This document shows positions 1-7,928 of a stretch of 64,000 nt of DNA, one piece after another (position 1 is the stretch's first letter; every line of letters begins with the position of its first letter). The notes beneath the pieces were generated by a model that was given only the letters and a program-made list of their open reading frames with translations, searched no databases and had not been told where the DNA came from. Origin of the DNA: Streptomyces sp. Y2F8-2 (GTDB lineage Bacteria; Actinomycetota; Actinomycetes; Streptomycetales; Streptomycetaceae); NCBI RefSeq assembly GCF_014905555.1, contig NZ_BNGS01000004.1:62001-126000 (forward strand). The letters run 5' to 3'. The position numbers and the translations under genes were made by a program.

Positions 1-936
1 GTACGCCTCCACGAACGGGCGCGCGGAGCCCCTGCCGCTCGGGTCGAAGAAGCAGTCCAGAGGGTCCCAGGCCGCGTTCACCGTGCCCTCGCCGTTGCTC
101 CACAGGGACCGCAGCGGCAGACCGTTCGTGGGGCCGCCGAAGTGCAGGAAGAAGTCCGTGTGGAAGCCCGCCGGGACGGACACCTCCGGATCGCCCCACT
201 CCGACAGCAGCACCGCCTCCGGGTGCGCCCGGTCCAGCCAGTGGCGCAACTCGGTCCAGATCGCGGCCGTCTCCGTCTTGTCCGGGTCGTCCTTGACGAG
301 GGACGCGGCCATGTCGACGCGGAAACCGGAGATGCCGAACCGCAGCCAGTGGTCCATGATCTCGCGCAGTGCGGCGCGGTTGGCGCGCGGGCCCTCCGCG
401 TCGACCGGCTGCCGCCAGGGCTCGGCCGGATTCTCCCGCGCGTAGCCGAAGTTGAGGGCGGGCTGGCTGTCGAAGAAGTTCGGCAGATAGGAGCCGGGGC
501 GGGTGCCGGGGGAGGGGACGAAGCCCTCGGGACGGCCCTCGGGGGCCCAGATGTAGCGGTGGTCGTCCGGGTCGTCGGCCGAGGCCCGGAACCACGGGTG
601 CGCGTCGGAGGTGTGTCCGGCGACGAGGTCGAGGAGGATGCGGATGCCGCGGCGGCCCGCCTCGTCGACGAGCGCGGCGAGATCGTCGGCGGAGCCGTAG
701 CGGGGCGCGACCGTCAGGTAGTCCGCGACGTCGTACCCGGCGTCGCGGAACGGGGAGACGAAACAGGGGTTGAGCCACACGGTGTTCACGCCCAGCCACG
801 CGAGGTGGTCCAGGCGCTCGGTGATCCCTTGGAAGTCACCGATGCCGTCGCCGTTCGAGTCGGCGAACGACTGCGGGTAGATCTGGTAGAAGACGGCGTC
901 GGCCAGCCAGGCGGGGGCAGGACGGAACGAAGTCAT
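1..936 (-). CDS. GH13 alpha-amylase/alpha-glucosidase family enzyme (C-terminus beyond the window)
   Basis: Reading leftward from the ATG at 936, 312 codons are visible and the frame runs off the window edge. The start reads MTSFRPAPAWLADAVFYQIY, the usual opening of bacterial GH13 enzymes. Conserved GH13 regions follow in order: a region I variant DLVAGHTS (about 103-110, normally D-x3-N-H), region II GFRVDMA with nucleophile Asp208, and region III LLSEWGD with acid/base Glu246. No signal peptide is seen, so it is probably cytoplasmic and acts on malto-oligosaccharides, sucrose or trehalose-type substrates. A TAGGGT hexamer (944-949 on this strand) lies 7 bases before the ATG with no Shine-Dalgarno sequence, which suggests a leaderless mRNA. 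The exact substrate cannot be told from this part. Confidence 0.88.
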   Translation of the reverse strand, partial: MTSFRPAPAWLADAVFYQIYPQSFADSNGDGIGDFQGITERLDHLAWLGVNTVWLNPCFVSPFRDAGYDVADYLTVAPRYGSADDLAALVDEAGRRGIRILLDLVAGHTSDAHPWFRASADDPDDHRYIWAPEGRPEGFVPSPGTRPGSYLPNFFDSQPALNFGYARENPAEPWRQPVDAEGPRANRAALREIMDHWLRFGISGFRVDMAASLVKDDPDKTETAAIWTELRHWLDRAHPEAVLLSEWGDPEVSVPAGFHTDFFLHFGGPTNGLPLRSLWSNGEGTVNAAWDPLDCFFDPSGRGSARPFVEAY

Positions 937-1056
937 GCACACGACCCTAGGTGAGCCGCGGGCGGCTCCGCAGGCATCGTCGGCCGTTGACCGAAGATGA
1001 CGCGGATCGAACGGTCGTGGATGAGCCCCTCCTCGGGGCGGCGCTGTCCTAAGCTG

Positions 1057-1800
1057 ATGCCGATGTTCTCCCCGCACGGTCCCACCCTCCGCGAGCTGAC
1101 CGTCCAGGCGCTGTCGTCGGTCGAGCGCGGCTACGACCTGCTCGCGCCCAAGTTCGACCACACGCCCTTCCGGACTCCGGACGCCGTCCTCGACGCCGTC
1201 CAAGGGGAGCTGAAGGGGATGGGGCCCTTCGTGCACGGGCTCGACCTGTGCTGCGGTACGGGTGCGGGGACGGAGGTGCTGCGCACCGTCTGCCGCGAGA
1301 GCGTCACCGGCGTCGACTTCAGCGCGGCCATGCTGGCCGTCGCACGCGCACGCGCACGCGCACGGGTACGGTCCGACGGGCCGCCGCACGTCGCGTGGGT
1401 GCGCGGTGACGCCCGCGCCCTGCCGTTCGGCCCCGTCTTCGACCTGGCCGTGAGCTTCGGCGCGTTCGGCCACTTCCTGCCGCGCGAGCTGCCCGGCCTG
1501 TTCGCCGAGGTGCACTCCGTGCTGCGACCCGGCGGACGGTTCGTGTTCCCCGTCGGCGCCCCGCCGTCCCCGTCCTCGCCCTGGTACTGGGCGCTGCTCG
1601 GCTTCGACGCCGCGATGCGGGTGCGCAACGCCCTGTGGCGGCCGCCGTTCGTCATGTACTACCGGACGTTCCGCTTCGGTGACGTCCGGCGCGAGCTGAC
1701 CCGCGCCGGATTCACCGTGGAGCACCGGGCACTGACGGCCTTCGGCCACCGGCCCGACGGCAGCCCGCGCTGCCGGCTGATCGTGGCCGCCCGGACCTGA
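1057..1800 (+). CDS. Class I SAM-dependent methyltransferase
   Basis: About 247 residues. The SAM-binding motif I is LDLCCGTGAGTE, followed by an acidic GVDFSAAML segment (motif II region) and LRPGGRFVFP after it, the pattern of the Methyltransf_11/25 group that acts on small molecules. A longer frame opens at 997, but a TAAGCT -10-like hexamer at 1050-1055 lies inside it, so transcription probably starts near the two ATGs at 1057 and 1063 and the mRNA is leaderless. Residues around 100 hold an (Ala-Arg)n run encoded by a hexanucleotide repeat. It converges on the esterase gene with about 40 bases between them. The substrate is unknown. Confidence 0.8.
   Translation: MPMFSPHGPTLRELTVQALSSVERGYDLLAPKFDHTPFRTPDAVLDAVQGELKGMGPFVHGLDLCCGTGAGTEVLRTVCRESVTGVDFSAAMLAVARARARARVRSDGPPHVAWVRGDARALPFGPVFDLAVSFGAFGHFLPRELPGLFAEVHSVLRPGGRFVFPVGAPPSPSSPWYWALLGFDAAMRVRNALWRPPFVMYYRTFRFGDVRRELTRAGFTVEHRALTAFGHRPDGSPRCRLIVAART
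1341..1364 (+). repeat. In-frame hexanucleotide repeat, four CGCACG units
   Basis: Four perfect tandem copies of CGCACG lie inside the methyltransferase gene and encode alternating Ala-Arg just after the SAM-binding motif. Because the unit is six bases, gain or loss of a copy would keep the reading frame and change only the length of a basic helix. Confidence 0.9.
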
Positions 1801-1839
1801 CCGGACCCGCGCGGGCCTCGGCCGGGCCTCCCCGGTTCG

Positions 1840-2805
1840 TCAGAAACGCGCCGGCAGCCAGCGCAGCTTGACCCCCTGCTGGTGGGCGCCGCCGCCCTCG
1901 TGGTCGTTGAAGTCGTAGACCTCGATCGTCTTCTCCTCGTGCGCCCACGCGTTGAACGTGGCGAACACCGTCGACGGCGGACACGTCTGGTCCTCCAGCG
2001 CCGCCGAGAACAGCGCGGGCGCCCGGCCGCGCGCGGCGAAGTGCACGCCGTCGAAGTACGACAGGGTCCGCATCACCTGCTCGGTACGGCCGCGGTGCGT
2101 CTTGAGGTAGCTGCCGATCTCCCGGTACGGGTGGCGGTCGGTGAGCGTCGTCGCGCGCGGGAAGTCGCACAGGAACGGCACGTCCGGCGCGACGGCCACC
2201 AGGTCCGGTACGAGACCGCCGACCGCGATCGTGATGCCGCCGCCCTGGCTGCCGCCGACGGCCGCGGTCCGGGAGGCGTCGGTCAGCGGATGCGCGCGGG
2301 CCGCCTCCACGGCGCGCACGCCGTCCGTGAACACCCGCCGGTAGTAGTAGCTTTCGGGGTCCTCGATCCCGCGCGTCATGAACCCGGGGAAGGACGGCGC
2401 GCTGCCCACCGGGTCCGGAGTCTCACCGCCGCCCCATCCGCTGCCCTGGCCCCGCGTGTCCATCACGAAGTGCGCGAAACCCGCCGACGCCCACAGCAGA
2501 TGTTCGTGCGGAAGGGCGCGTCCACCGCCGTAGCCGACGAACTCCACGACCGTCGGCAGCGGACCCTCCACCGAGACCGGCACCGTCAGCCAGCCCTTCA
2601 CCGGGTGCCCGCCGAACCCGGCGAACGTCACGTCGTACACCTGGACCGTCCTCAGTCCCGTCTCGACGGGTTCGAAACGGGCGTCCAGGTCGTGCTCGCG
2701 GGCATCCTGGAGCGTCTTCGTCCAGAACGCGTCGAAGTCCGCGGGTTCGACGGACGCGCTGCGGTACTCGCGGAGTTCGTCCAGCGGCAGGTCGAACAGG
2801 GCCAT
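1840..2805 (-). CDS. Acetylxylan esterase / cephalosporin-C deacetylase family (CE7)
   Basis: A protein of 321 residues, the usual CE7 length. The start at 2805 (MALFDLPLDELREY) is chosen over an upstream ATG because AGGTGG stands at the right distance. CE7 signatures are all present: DTRGQGSGWGG (about 116-127, the RGQ motif), nucleophile Ser186 in GGSQGG, Asp272 in EDQTCPPS, and His302 in DHEGG. The family removes acetyl groups from xylo-oligosaccharides and related acetylated sugars; no signal peptide is seen, so it probably acts in the cytoplasm on imported oligosaccharides. It stands alone, convergent with the methyltransferase. Confidence 0.92.
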   Translation of the reverse strand: MALFDLPLDELREYRSASVEPADFDAFWTKTLQDAREHDLDARFEPVETGLRTVQVYDVTFAGFGGHPVKGWLTVPVSVEGPLPTVVEFVGYGGGRALPHEHLLWASAGFAHFVMDTRGQGSGWGGGETPDPVGSAPSFPGFMTRGIEDPESYYYRRVFTDGVRAVEAARAHPLTDASRTAAVGGSQGGGITIAVGGLVPDLVAVAPDVPFLCDFPRATTLTDRHPYREIGSYLKTHRGRTEQVMRTLSYFDGVHFAARGRAPALFSAALEDQTCPPSTVFATFNAWAHEEKTIEVYDFNDHEGGGAHQQGVKLRWLPARF

Positions 2806-2893
2806 GGAGGACCACCTTTGGCGTCGGGTGATCACACCGTACGGTGGCCGTCACGGACCCGCCAGACCTTCATCGGCCTCCCTGTGAGCGCGG

Positions 2894-3478
2894 TCAGGCC
2901 GTCCGCCGCCCCCACTCGGGCCCGGTGCGGGCCCACTCGGCCTCCCATTCCGCCATGCGGTGCCGGTCGGCGACCCGCCTGGTCACGGCGCGGGCCAGGA
3001 GTACCGTCCCGGCCATGCCGCCCGCGGCCCACACACCGGCCGTCAGGGCGTGCTGCCACACCGCGCCGTCACTCGGTGGCGGGGCGACCCCGCGATCCCT
3101 GGAGTCCAGCCACACCGGGACCCGGTCGCCGCTGCGCGAACCCGCCGGGACCTCGGCGATCGTGGTCAGCGCGCCCCTGCCCGGCTCGCTCCAGCGCACC
3201 TTCGCCGGGTACAGGGGCTGCTTCCCGCCCTGAGTCGCGGGCGCGGCGGCCGGGGCGTCCTCGGCGAGCACCGCGGCCACCTGGTGGCGTTCGGCGCGCT
3301 GGGCCACCTGCGTGGCGCGCCCCTGCTCGTACGCCCGCCAGCCCACGGCCGTGCCGACGAGCGGCGCCCCGACGCACAGCAGCACGGCGACGATCAGCGC
3401 CGTCCACGCCTCGACGACATCGCAACGGCGGCGCAGCGGACTGCGCTTCCAGCGCCAGCCGCGCACCCGGGTTCGCAT
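2894..3478 (-). CDS. Rv1733c-like membrane protein
   Basis: The start at 3478 has a full AAGGAGGT ribosome site, so the longer open frame to 3700 is rejected; the product is 194 residues. It has an Arg-rich N-terminus, one membrane helix at about 24-50 (WTALIVAVLLCVGAPLVGTA), an extracytoplasmic stretch of about 90 residues, and a second helix (HALTAGVWAAGGMAGTVLLA), then a short charged tail containing GPEW. This two-helix layout and the tail fit the Rv1733c family, conserved in actinobacteria and known in mycobacteria as a dormancy antigen. Its biochemical function is unknown. Confidence 0.8.
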   Translation of the reverse strand: MRTRVRGWRWKRSPLRRRCDVVEAWTALIVAVLLCVGAPLVGTAVGWRAYEQGRATQVAQRAERHQVAAVLAEDAPAAAPATQGGKQPLYPAKVRWSEPGRGALTTIAEVPAGSRSGDRVPVWLDSRDRGVAPPPSDGAVWQHALTAGVWAAGGMAGTVLLARAVTRRVADRHRMAEWEAEWARTGPEWGRRTA

Positions 3479-3726
3479 CTCGACCTCCTTGCCGCCATGC
3501 CCCGCCGACGGGTCGGTGCGAGGCGGGCGTCGCCACTCGGCGCACGGCCCGGGGTACCCCCGGGTCCGCGACGGGGCGTCCCCGACGGGACGTGTCCGAC
3601 ACGAAGCGCTTGTGAAGCGGCTTTTTGTGCCCATTCTCCCTCTCGGGCGGGGTTCCCGGACCCGTGGCCACGAAACCTTGGTCCGCCGCCGCGGCGGCAC
3701 CCCGCTCCCGGTGTGCCGGGACGCTC

Positions 3727-3770
3727 GCCGGGGCCGGTCGTTGCAGGAGGCCGGGGCCGGTCATTGCAGG
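3727..3770. repeat. Tandem 21-bp direct repeat, period 23, in a promoter region
   Basis: Two 21-bp copies differ at one base. Each starts GCCGGGGCCGGTC and ends TTGCAGG, and they are separated by AG (3727-3747 and 3750-3770). They lie in the 414-base divergent region between the Rv1733c-like gene and the oxidoreductase gene. A GGGACCGGTGGCTCC segment further on (about 3834-3848) is also partly symmetrical. No gene is seen in 3479-3892. Confidence 0.8.
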
Positions 3771-3892
3771 CGTATGAACTCTCCCGGCGCCCGGGAATAG
3801 CCGCCCCGTGATCTTCCTTGCGCTGTAGTGGCCGGGACCGGTGGCTCCTGCGACGGGTGGTCCGGTGACAGCGAAGGAGAGTGAGGCAGGAC

Positions 3893-4819
3893 ATGCCCAA
3901 GGCGTACGCGTACACCCGCTACGGCGGCCCCGAGACGGAGACGTACATCGACGCGGACCGGCCGGGCCCCGGCCCCGGACAGCTCCTCGTCGCGGTGCGC
4001 GCGGCGGGCGTCAACCCCGTCGACTGGAAGCTGCGCTCGGGCTTCCGGCGCCCCGGCGACACCGGCACGCCAGAGTTCCCGCTGGTGTTCGGCAGCGAGG
4101 CCGCCGGGATCGTCGAGGAGATCGGCGAGGGCGTGACCGGTTTCGCCGTCGGGGACGCGGTCTTCGGCAACACCGTGGCCGGCGGATACGCCGAATACGC
4201 GCTGCTGCCCGCGTCGGTGACCGCGCACGTCCCGGGCGGCCTGTCCCTCAGGGACGCAGCGGTCCTGCCGGTCGCCGCGGCCACCGCCTACGACGGCATC
4301 CGGCAGCTCGGCCTGCCCGCCGGTGCGACCCTGCTGGTCACCGGCGCGGGCGGGGGAGTCGGCGTCGCGGCCGTGCAGATCGCCCGTGCCTTCGGTCTGC
4401 GCGTCGTCGGCACGGCGAGCGAGGGCAAGAAGGACTTCGTCGAGCAGCTCGGCGCCGTCCACGTCGCTTCGGGCACGGATCTCGCCGCGCGGGTGCGGGC
4501 GGCCGCACCGGACGGCGTGGACGGCGTCTACGACCTGGTCGGCGGCGACGTGCTGGAGGAGACGGCGACCCTGCTGACCGACCGCTCGAAGCTGATCACC
4601 GCAGGGGCCGCCCCGGAGGACGTCGAGCGGCTGGGCGGCGCTCGGGTGGAGCGCGCCCGTACCGCCGCGGTGCTCGACGAGGTGGCGCGGCTGGTGGTGG
4701 CCGGCGACCTGAACCCGTATGTCACGCGGACCTTCCCGCTCGAACAGGCCGGGGAGGCCCTGCGCCTGGTGGAGGACGGGCACGCCCGCGGCAAGGTCGT
4801 GATCGAGGTCGCCGCATGA
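3893..4819 (+). CDS. NADP-dependent quinone oxidoreductase (zinc-independent MDR family)
   Basis: A protein of 308 residues; the start at 3893 follows AAGGAG. The N-terminal GroES-like domain opens MPKAYAYTRYGGPE and includes GVNPVDWKLRSG; the nucleotide-binding motif GAGGGVGVAAVQIAR (about 143-157) follows. Structural-zinc cysteines are absent, as in zeta-crystallin-type quinone oxidoreductases. It probably reduces quinones or reactive enals with NADPH. Its stop overlaps the next start (ATGA), so the two genes are translationally coupled. Confidence 0.9.
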   Translation: MPKAYAYTRYGGPETETYIDADRPGPGPGQLLVAVRAAGVNPVDWKLRSGFRRPGDTGTPEFPLVFGSEAAGIVEEIGEGVTGFAVGDAVFGNTVAGGYAEYALLPASVTAHVPGGLSLRDAAVLPVAAATAYDGIRQLGLPAGATLLVTGAGGGVGVAAVQIARAFGLRVVGTASEGKKDFVEQLGAVHVASGTDLAARVRAAAPDGVDGVYDLVGGDVLEETATLLTDRSKLITAGAAPEDVERLGGARVERARTAAVLDEVARLVVAGDLNPYVTRTFPLEQAGEALRLVEDGHARGKVVIEVAA

Positions 4820-5526
4820 GCGACCACGTGCTCGACAACCCGGCGCTCGCCTCGCTGACCGGCCCGCACGCCCACTTCGCGCAGCGCCGGGGCCGCGTCC
4901 TGCGTTACCCCGTCGACGTGTCGCCCTGGGTGGGCCTGCCGGAGGATCCGGACGCCGACGACTGGGCCGACCTCGCGGCGCTGGCGGGCCCCGGTGCGGA
5001 GGCCCCGCTCCCCGGCTTCCGAGGAGAGGTCCCGGACGGCTGGGAGATCACCTTCGCCCTCGACGGCGTGCAACTCGTCGACGACGGGATCGCCGCCGCG
5101 CCCGACCCGGAGGCCGTACGCCTCACTGCGGCCGACGTGCCCGAGATGCTGGACCTGGTGGCGCGCACGCGGCCCGGCCCGTTCCTGCCGCGCACCATCG
5201 AACTGGGCACCTACCTGGGCATCCGCCGGGGCGGAGCCCTGGTCGCCATGGCGGGCGAACGGCTGCACCCGCCCGGCTGGACCGAGATCAGCGCCGTGTG
5301 CACCGATCCGGCGTTCCGCGGTCAGGGCCTGGCCACCCGGCTGGTCCTGGCGGTCGCGCACGTCGTCCGCGAGCGTGGCGAGACCCCGTTCCTGCACACC
5401 GGCGCGGGCAACACGGGCGCCATCCGTCTCTACGAGTCCCTGGGCTTCCGCCTGCGCCGCACGACGAAGTTCCTGTCGGCACGGGTCCCCGAGCGGCTGG
5501 GGGACGAGCAGGTGGTGGGGATCTGA
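4816..5526 (+). CDS. GNAT family N-acetyltransferase (FR47-like)
   Basis: A protein of 236 residues starting in the ATGA overlap with the oxidoreductase. The C-terminal half carries the GNAT fold: ISAVCTDPAFRGQGLATRLV with the acetyl-CoA loop RGQGLA, then GNTGAIRLYESLGF. The N-terminal 100 residues are weakly conserved. This arrangement is common in FR47-like acetyltransferases. Coupling to the oxidoreductase hints at detoxification, but the acceptor is unknown. Confidence 0.87.
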   Translation: MSDHVLDNPALASLTGPHAHFAQRRGRVLRYPVDVSPWVGLPEDPDADDWADLAALAGPGAEAPLPGFRGEVPDGWEITFALDGVQLVDDGIAAAPDPEAVRLTAADVPEMLDLVARTRPGPFLPRTIELGTYLGIRRGGALVAMAGERLHPPGWTEISAVCTDPAFRGQGLATRLVLAVAHVVRERGETPFLHTGAGNTGAIRLYESLGFRLRRTTKFLSARVPERLGDEQVVGI

Positions 5527-5536
5527 CGGCAGGACC

Positions 5537-5563
5537 AAGGGGCTCGCCGCAGGCGGGCCCCTT
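5537..5563. terminator. Bidirectional terminator hairpin
   Basis: A 12-bp stem with one T-G pair (AAGGGGCTCGCC / GGCGGGCCCCTT) and a 3-base loop. It sits between the convergent GNAT and MarR genes, 10 bases after the GNAT stop, with a T-rich flank. It can serve both genes. Confidence 0.8.
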
Positions 5564-5577
5564 CCCGTCGCTCGCCG

Positions 5578-6063
5578 TCAGCCGTCAGCCGGGGCGGGCG
5601 GTCCGACCGGTGGGGCGACGGCCGCTGCGTTGTAGCGCAGCAGGTAGGCCGCGAAGCGTTCCAGGTCCTGCTCCGGCCAGCCCGCGAGCCGCTCCCGGAA
5701 CGCCTCCCGGCGGCTCTCCGTGACCTGGGCGAGGATCCGCGTGCCCGCCCGGGTCAGCTGCAGCACCTGGACCCGGTGGTCGTCCGGATCCTGCCGCCGC
5801 TCGATCAGCCCGGCCCGCTCCAGCGCGGCCACCTGCCGGCTCACCGTGGACTTGTCCAGGGCGTAGTGCGCGGCCAGGTCGGTCGCCCGGCAGCCGCCGC
5901 TCTCCTCCAGGTGCCCGAGCAGCGTGTACGAGACCAGGGACAGCTCCGGGTGCATACGGCCGGCCGAGGCCCGGGCGCGCCGGGCGAACACCGTCATCTC
6001 GCGCTGAATGGTCTCGACGGCGGCTTCCGCCGCGGACCCGGCGGTGGCGCCCTCACTCTGCAC
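5578..6063 (-). CDS. MarR family transcriptional regulator
   Basis: A protein of 161 residues from a GTG at 6063 with GGGAGGT upstream; the longer frame to 6147 would include the operator and is rejected. The winged helix-turn-helix is clear: LLGHLEESGGCRATDLAAHYALDKSTVSRQV followed by the wing RRQDPDDHRVQVLQLT. MarR proteins are usually small-ligand-responsive repressors of their own gene and of neighbours. A perfect inverted repeat just upstream fits autoregulation. Candidate partners are its own gene and perhaps the divergent PrmC-like gene. Confidence 0.9.
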   Translation of the reverse strand: MQSEGATAGSAAEAAVETIQREMTVFARRARASAGRMHPELSLVSYTLLGHLEESGGCRATDLAAHYALDKSTVSRQVAALERAGLIERRQDPDDHRVQVLQLTRAGTRILAQVTESRREAFRERLAGWPEQDLERFAAYLLRYNAAAVAPPVGPPAPADG

Positions 6064-6082
6064 GGGACCTCCCTCGTCGCTC

Positions 6083-6099
6083 AGTTGTAGAATACAACT
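6083..6099. promoter_or_regulatory. MarR-type operator
   Basis: AGTTGTA GAA TACAACT is a perfect 7-bp inverted repeat with a 3-bp centre, 20 bases upstream of the MarR start. The TTGTA...TACAA form is the classic MarR-family site, so it is the likely autorepression operator. Confidence 0.7.
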
Positions 6100-6156
6100 T
6101 GAGCCGGCGCGGACGTCTTCGCGGCCGACGGGGGCTTCCGCGCACATCCCTCCTGC

Positions 6157-6162
6157 TAGGGT
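6157..6162 (+). promoter_or_regulatory. -10 hexamer for the PrmC-like transcription unit
   Basis: TAGGGT within CTGCTAGGGTGTCC fits the Streptomyces -10 consensus. It would put the transcript start near 6169 and leave a leader of about 155 bases before the methyltransferase start. No clear -35 is visible. Confidence 0.4.
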
Positions 6163-6215
6163 GTCCGTCCTGGCCGCGGACCGTCCCGGCCGGTGTGGCC
6201 GAGGAGGTGAGTCCC

Positions 6216-6281
6216 ATTACCGCTGTGTCGGCTCGGGTGCTCTCCCACCTCAGGACGGCGCGGACCACCGCCGCCGGCTGA
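6216..6281 (+). CDS. Possible leader peptide (uORF) with an ATT start
   Basis: A near-perfect Shine-Dalgarno sequence, GAGGAGGTGA (6201-6210), stands 8 bases before an ATT codon. From there 21 codons read (I/M)TAVSARVLSHLRTARTTAAG and stop at TGA 6281, 44 bases before the methyltransferase ATG. No ATG or GTG in this frame stands at the right distance. A hairpin follows (CCTTCGGT paired with ACCGGAAGG, one bulge) that includes the GGAAGG upstream of the main gene. Strong ribosome site, short frame and downstream hairpin together suggest a translation-coupled attenuator. It is a prediction from sequence only. Confidence 0.35.
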   Translation: MTAVSARVLSHLRTARTTAAG

Positions 6282-6325
6282 CCGCGAGTGCGCCCTTCGG
6301 TCCACCGGAAGGCTTTCTCGGCTCC

Positions 6326-7102
6326 ATGCCACCACTGTCACGTTCCCACGTCGTCTCCGCGCTGCGTTCCGCCGGCTGTGTCTTCGCCGAGGACGAGGCG
6401 GAGTTGATCCTGTCCACCGCCCGCACCCTCGACGAGGCCGCCCGCATGGTCGACCTGCGCGTCGCCGGGCTTCCCCTGGAACACGTCCTGGGCTGGGCCG
6501 AGTTCCACGGACTGCGCATCGCGATGGAGCCGGGCGTCTTCGTGCCCCGCCGCCGCACCGAGTTCCTCGTCGAACAGGCCCTCGCCGTCTCTCGCGGTGC
6601 CCGTCTCGTCGTGGACCTGTGCTGCGGCTCGGGGGCGGTCGGCGCGGCGCTGGCGGCCGGGCTCGACCGGCCCGAACTCCACGCCGCCGACATCGACCCG
6701 GCCGCCGTACGGTGCGCCCGCCGCAACGTCGCCGCGTACGGCGGCCGGGTCCATGAGGGCGACCTGTTCGCCGCCCTCCCGGACGAACTGCGCGGCCGTG
6801 TCGACGTCCTGACCGCCAACGTCCCCTACGTCCCCACGGACGAAGTCGCGCTGCTGCCGTCGGAGGCCCGCGACCACGAGCCCCTGAGCGCCCTGGACGG
6901 CGGCTACGACGGCCTGGAGGTGCTGCGCCGGGTCACCGCCGAGGCGTCCGCGTGGCTGGCACCCGGCGGCCGTCTGCTCGTCGAGACGAGCGAACGCCAA
7001 GTCCCCTCCGCGATCGAGGCGTTCACCCACGGCGGCCTCGACGTCCGGCTCGCCGTCTCGGAGGAGCTGTACGCCAACGTGCTGATCGGCACCACGCGCT
7101 AA
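6326..7102 (+). CDS. Putative protein N5-glutamine methyltransferase (PrmC/HemK-like)
   Basis: A protein of 258 residues. It begins MPPLSRSHVVSALRSAGCVF, then has the PrmC-type LEHVLGWAEFHGLRI and VFVPRRRTEFLVEQAL segments, the SAM site VVDLCCGSGAVGAALA (about 95-110), and NVPYVP at 165-170. Canonical PrmC has NPPY, which binds the glutamine side chain; Val replaces the first Pro here. It is therefore a PrmC paralogue rather than the housekeeping enzyme, which is usually encoded elsewhere next to prfA. It ends convergent with, and 4 bases into, the alpha/beta hydrolase gene. Its long leader suggests post-transcriptional control. Confidence 0.85.
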   Translation: MPPLSRSHVVSALRSAGCVFAEDEAELILSTARTLDEAARMVDLRVAGLPLEHVLGWAEFHGLRIAMEPGVFVPRRRTEFLVEQALAVSRGARLVVDLCCGSGAVGAALAAGLDRPELHAADIDPAAVRCARRNVAAYGGRVHEGDLFAALPDELRGRVDVLTANVPYVPTDEVALLPSEARDHEPLSALDGGYDGLEVLRRVTAEASAWLAPGGRLLVETSERQVPSAIEAFTHGGLDVRLAVSEELYANVLIGTTR

Positions 7103-7917
7103 CGACTCACCTCGAGTGAGCGCAGGAAGTCCCCGACGATCGCGTTGAAGGCATCGGGCCGCTCCATGTTGGGGTAGTGCCCGGTGCCCTCCACGACCGT
7201 GGCCCGGCCGTGCGCGACGGTGCGGACCAGACGCTCGGCCATGCCGATGTGGTCGGGCGAGTCGACGCCGCCGTTGACGGCCAGCACGGGTACCTCGATC
7301 GTCGCGGCGCGGGCCCAGGTGTCGGTGACGGGGACCCGGTGGTCCGGCTCGTCGCGGGTGTGCTTGCCGATCGTCGACCGGGCCATCTCCCGTACACGCC
7401 GGTCGACTTCGGGGTCGACGTCCTCGACCGTGCGCTGCGGACCGTAGGTGAACTGTGCGAACGCGTCCAGGAAGGCGTCGATGTCGCCGACGCCGAGCGC
7501 GTGCCAGTACGCGGCGTTGAGGGCCTGCGTCCACGGGTCCCGGAATTCCGGCTCACTCGTGCCGACGCCGCTGACGACGAGGGCGCGGACGAGGTCGGGA
7601 TGCTCCAGAGCGGTGTCCACGGCGACCGCTCCGCCCATCGACAGCCCGACCAGGACGGCGGGACCGGTGTCGAGGTGGCGCAGCAGCGCGGCGAGGTCGT
7701 CGGTGGGGCGGAACGGCCGGGTCGCGTTGGAGGACGCCCCGTGGCCGCGTGCGTCCGGGGCGATCACCCGGTGAGTGCGGGCGAACACGGGGATCTGGTC
7801 GTCCCACATGTGGTGGTCGACGAAGCCGCCGTGCAGCAGCACCAGTGGCGGCCCCGCGCCCTCGTCGCGATAGGCCAGCGGGCCGTCCTCGGTCTCGAAC
7901 GTCTTCAGTGTCTCCAT
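7099..7917 (-). CDS. Alpha/beta hydrolase
   Basis: The start METLKTFETEDGPLAYRDEG at 7917 has CGGAG upstream; MTESMETLK at 7929 is the alternative. It has the oxyanion HGGFVDHH, the nucleophile elbow GLSMGGA, the acid segment LAVNGGVDSPDH and a C-terminal GTGHYPNME with the catalytic His. The length (272 residues) fits the esterase/haloalkane dehalogenase-like group. It is divergent from a MarR gene across a region with two operator-like repeats, so it is probably the MarR target. Confidence 0.9.
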   Translation of the reverse strand: METLKTFETEDGPLAYRDEGAGPPLVLLHGGFVDHHMWDDQIPVFARTHRVIAPDARGHGASSNATRPFRPTDDLAALLRHLDTGPAVLVGLSMGGAVAVDTALEHPDLVRALVVSGVGTSEPEFRDPWTQALNAAYWHALGVGDIDAFLDAFAQFTYGPQRTVEDVDPEVDRRVREMARSTIGKHTRDEPDHRVPVTDTWARAATIEVPVLAVNGGVDSPDHIGMAERLVRTVAHGRATVVEGTGHYPNMERPDAFNAIVGDFLRSLEVSR

Positions 7918-7928
7918 GCTCTCCGTCA

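Noticed and set aside
142..954. Long open frame of 270 codons on the plus strand
   Set aside because: It lies opposite the GH13 gene, has no family motifs and results from the high GC content.
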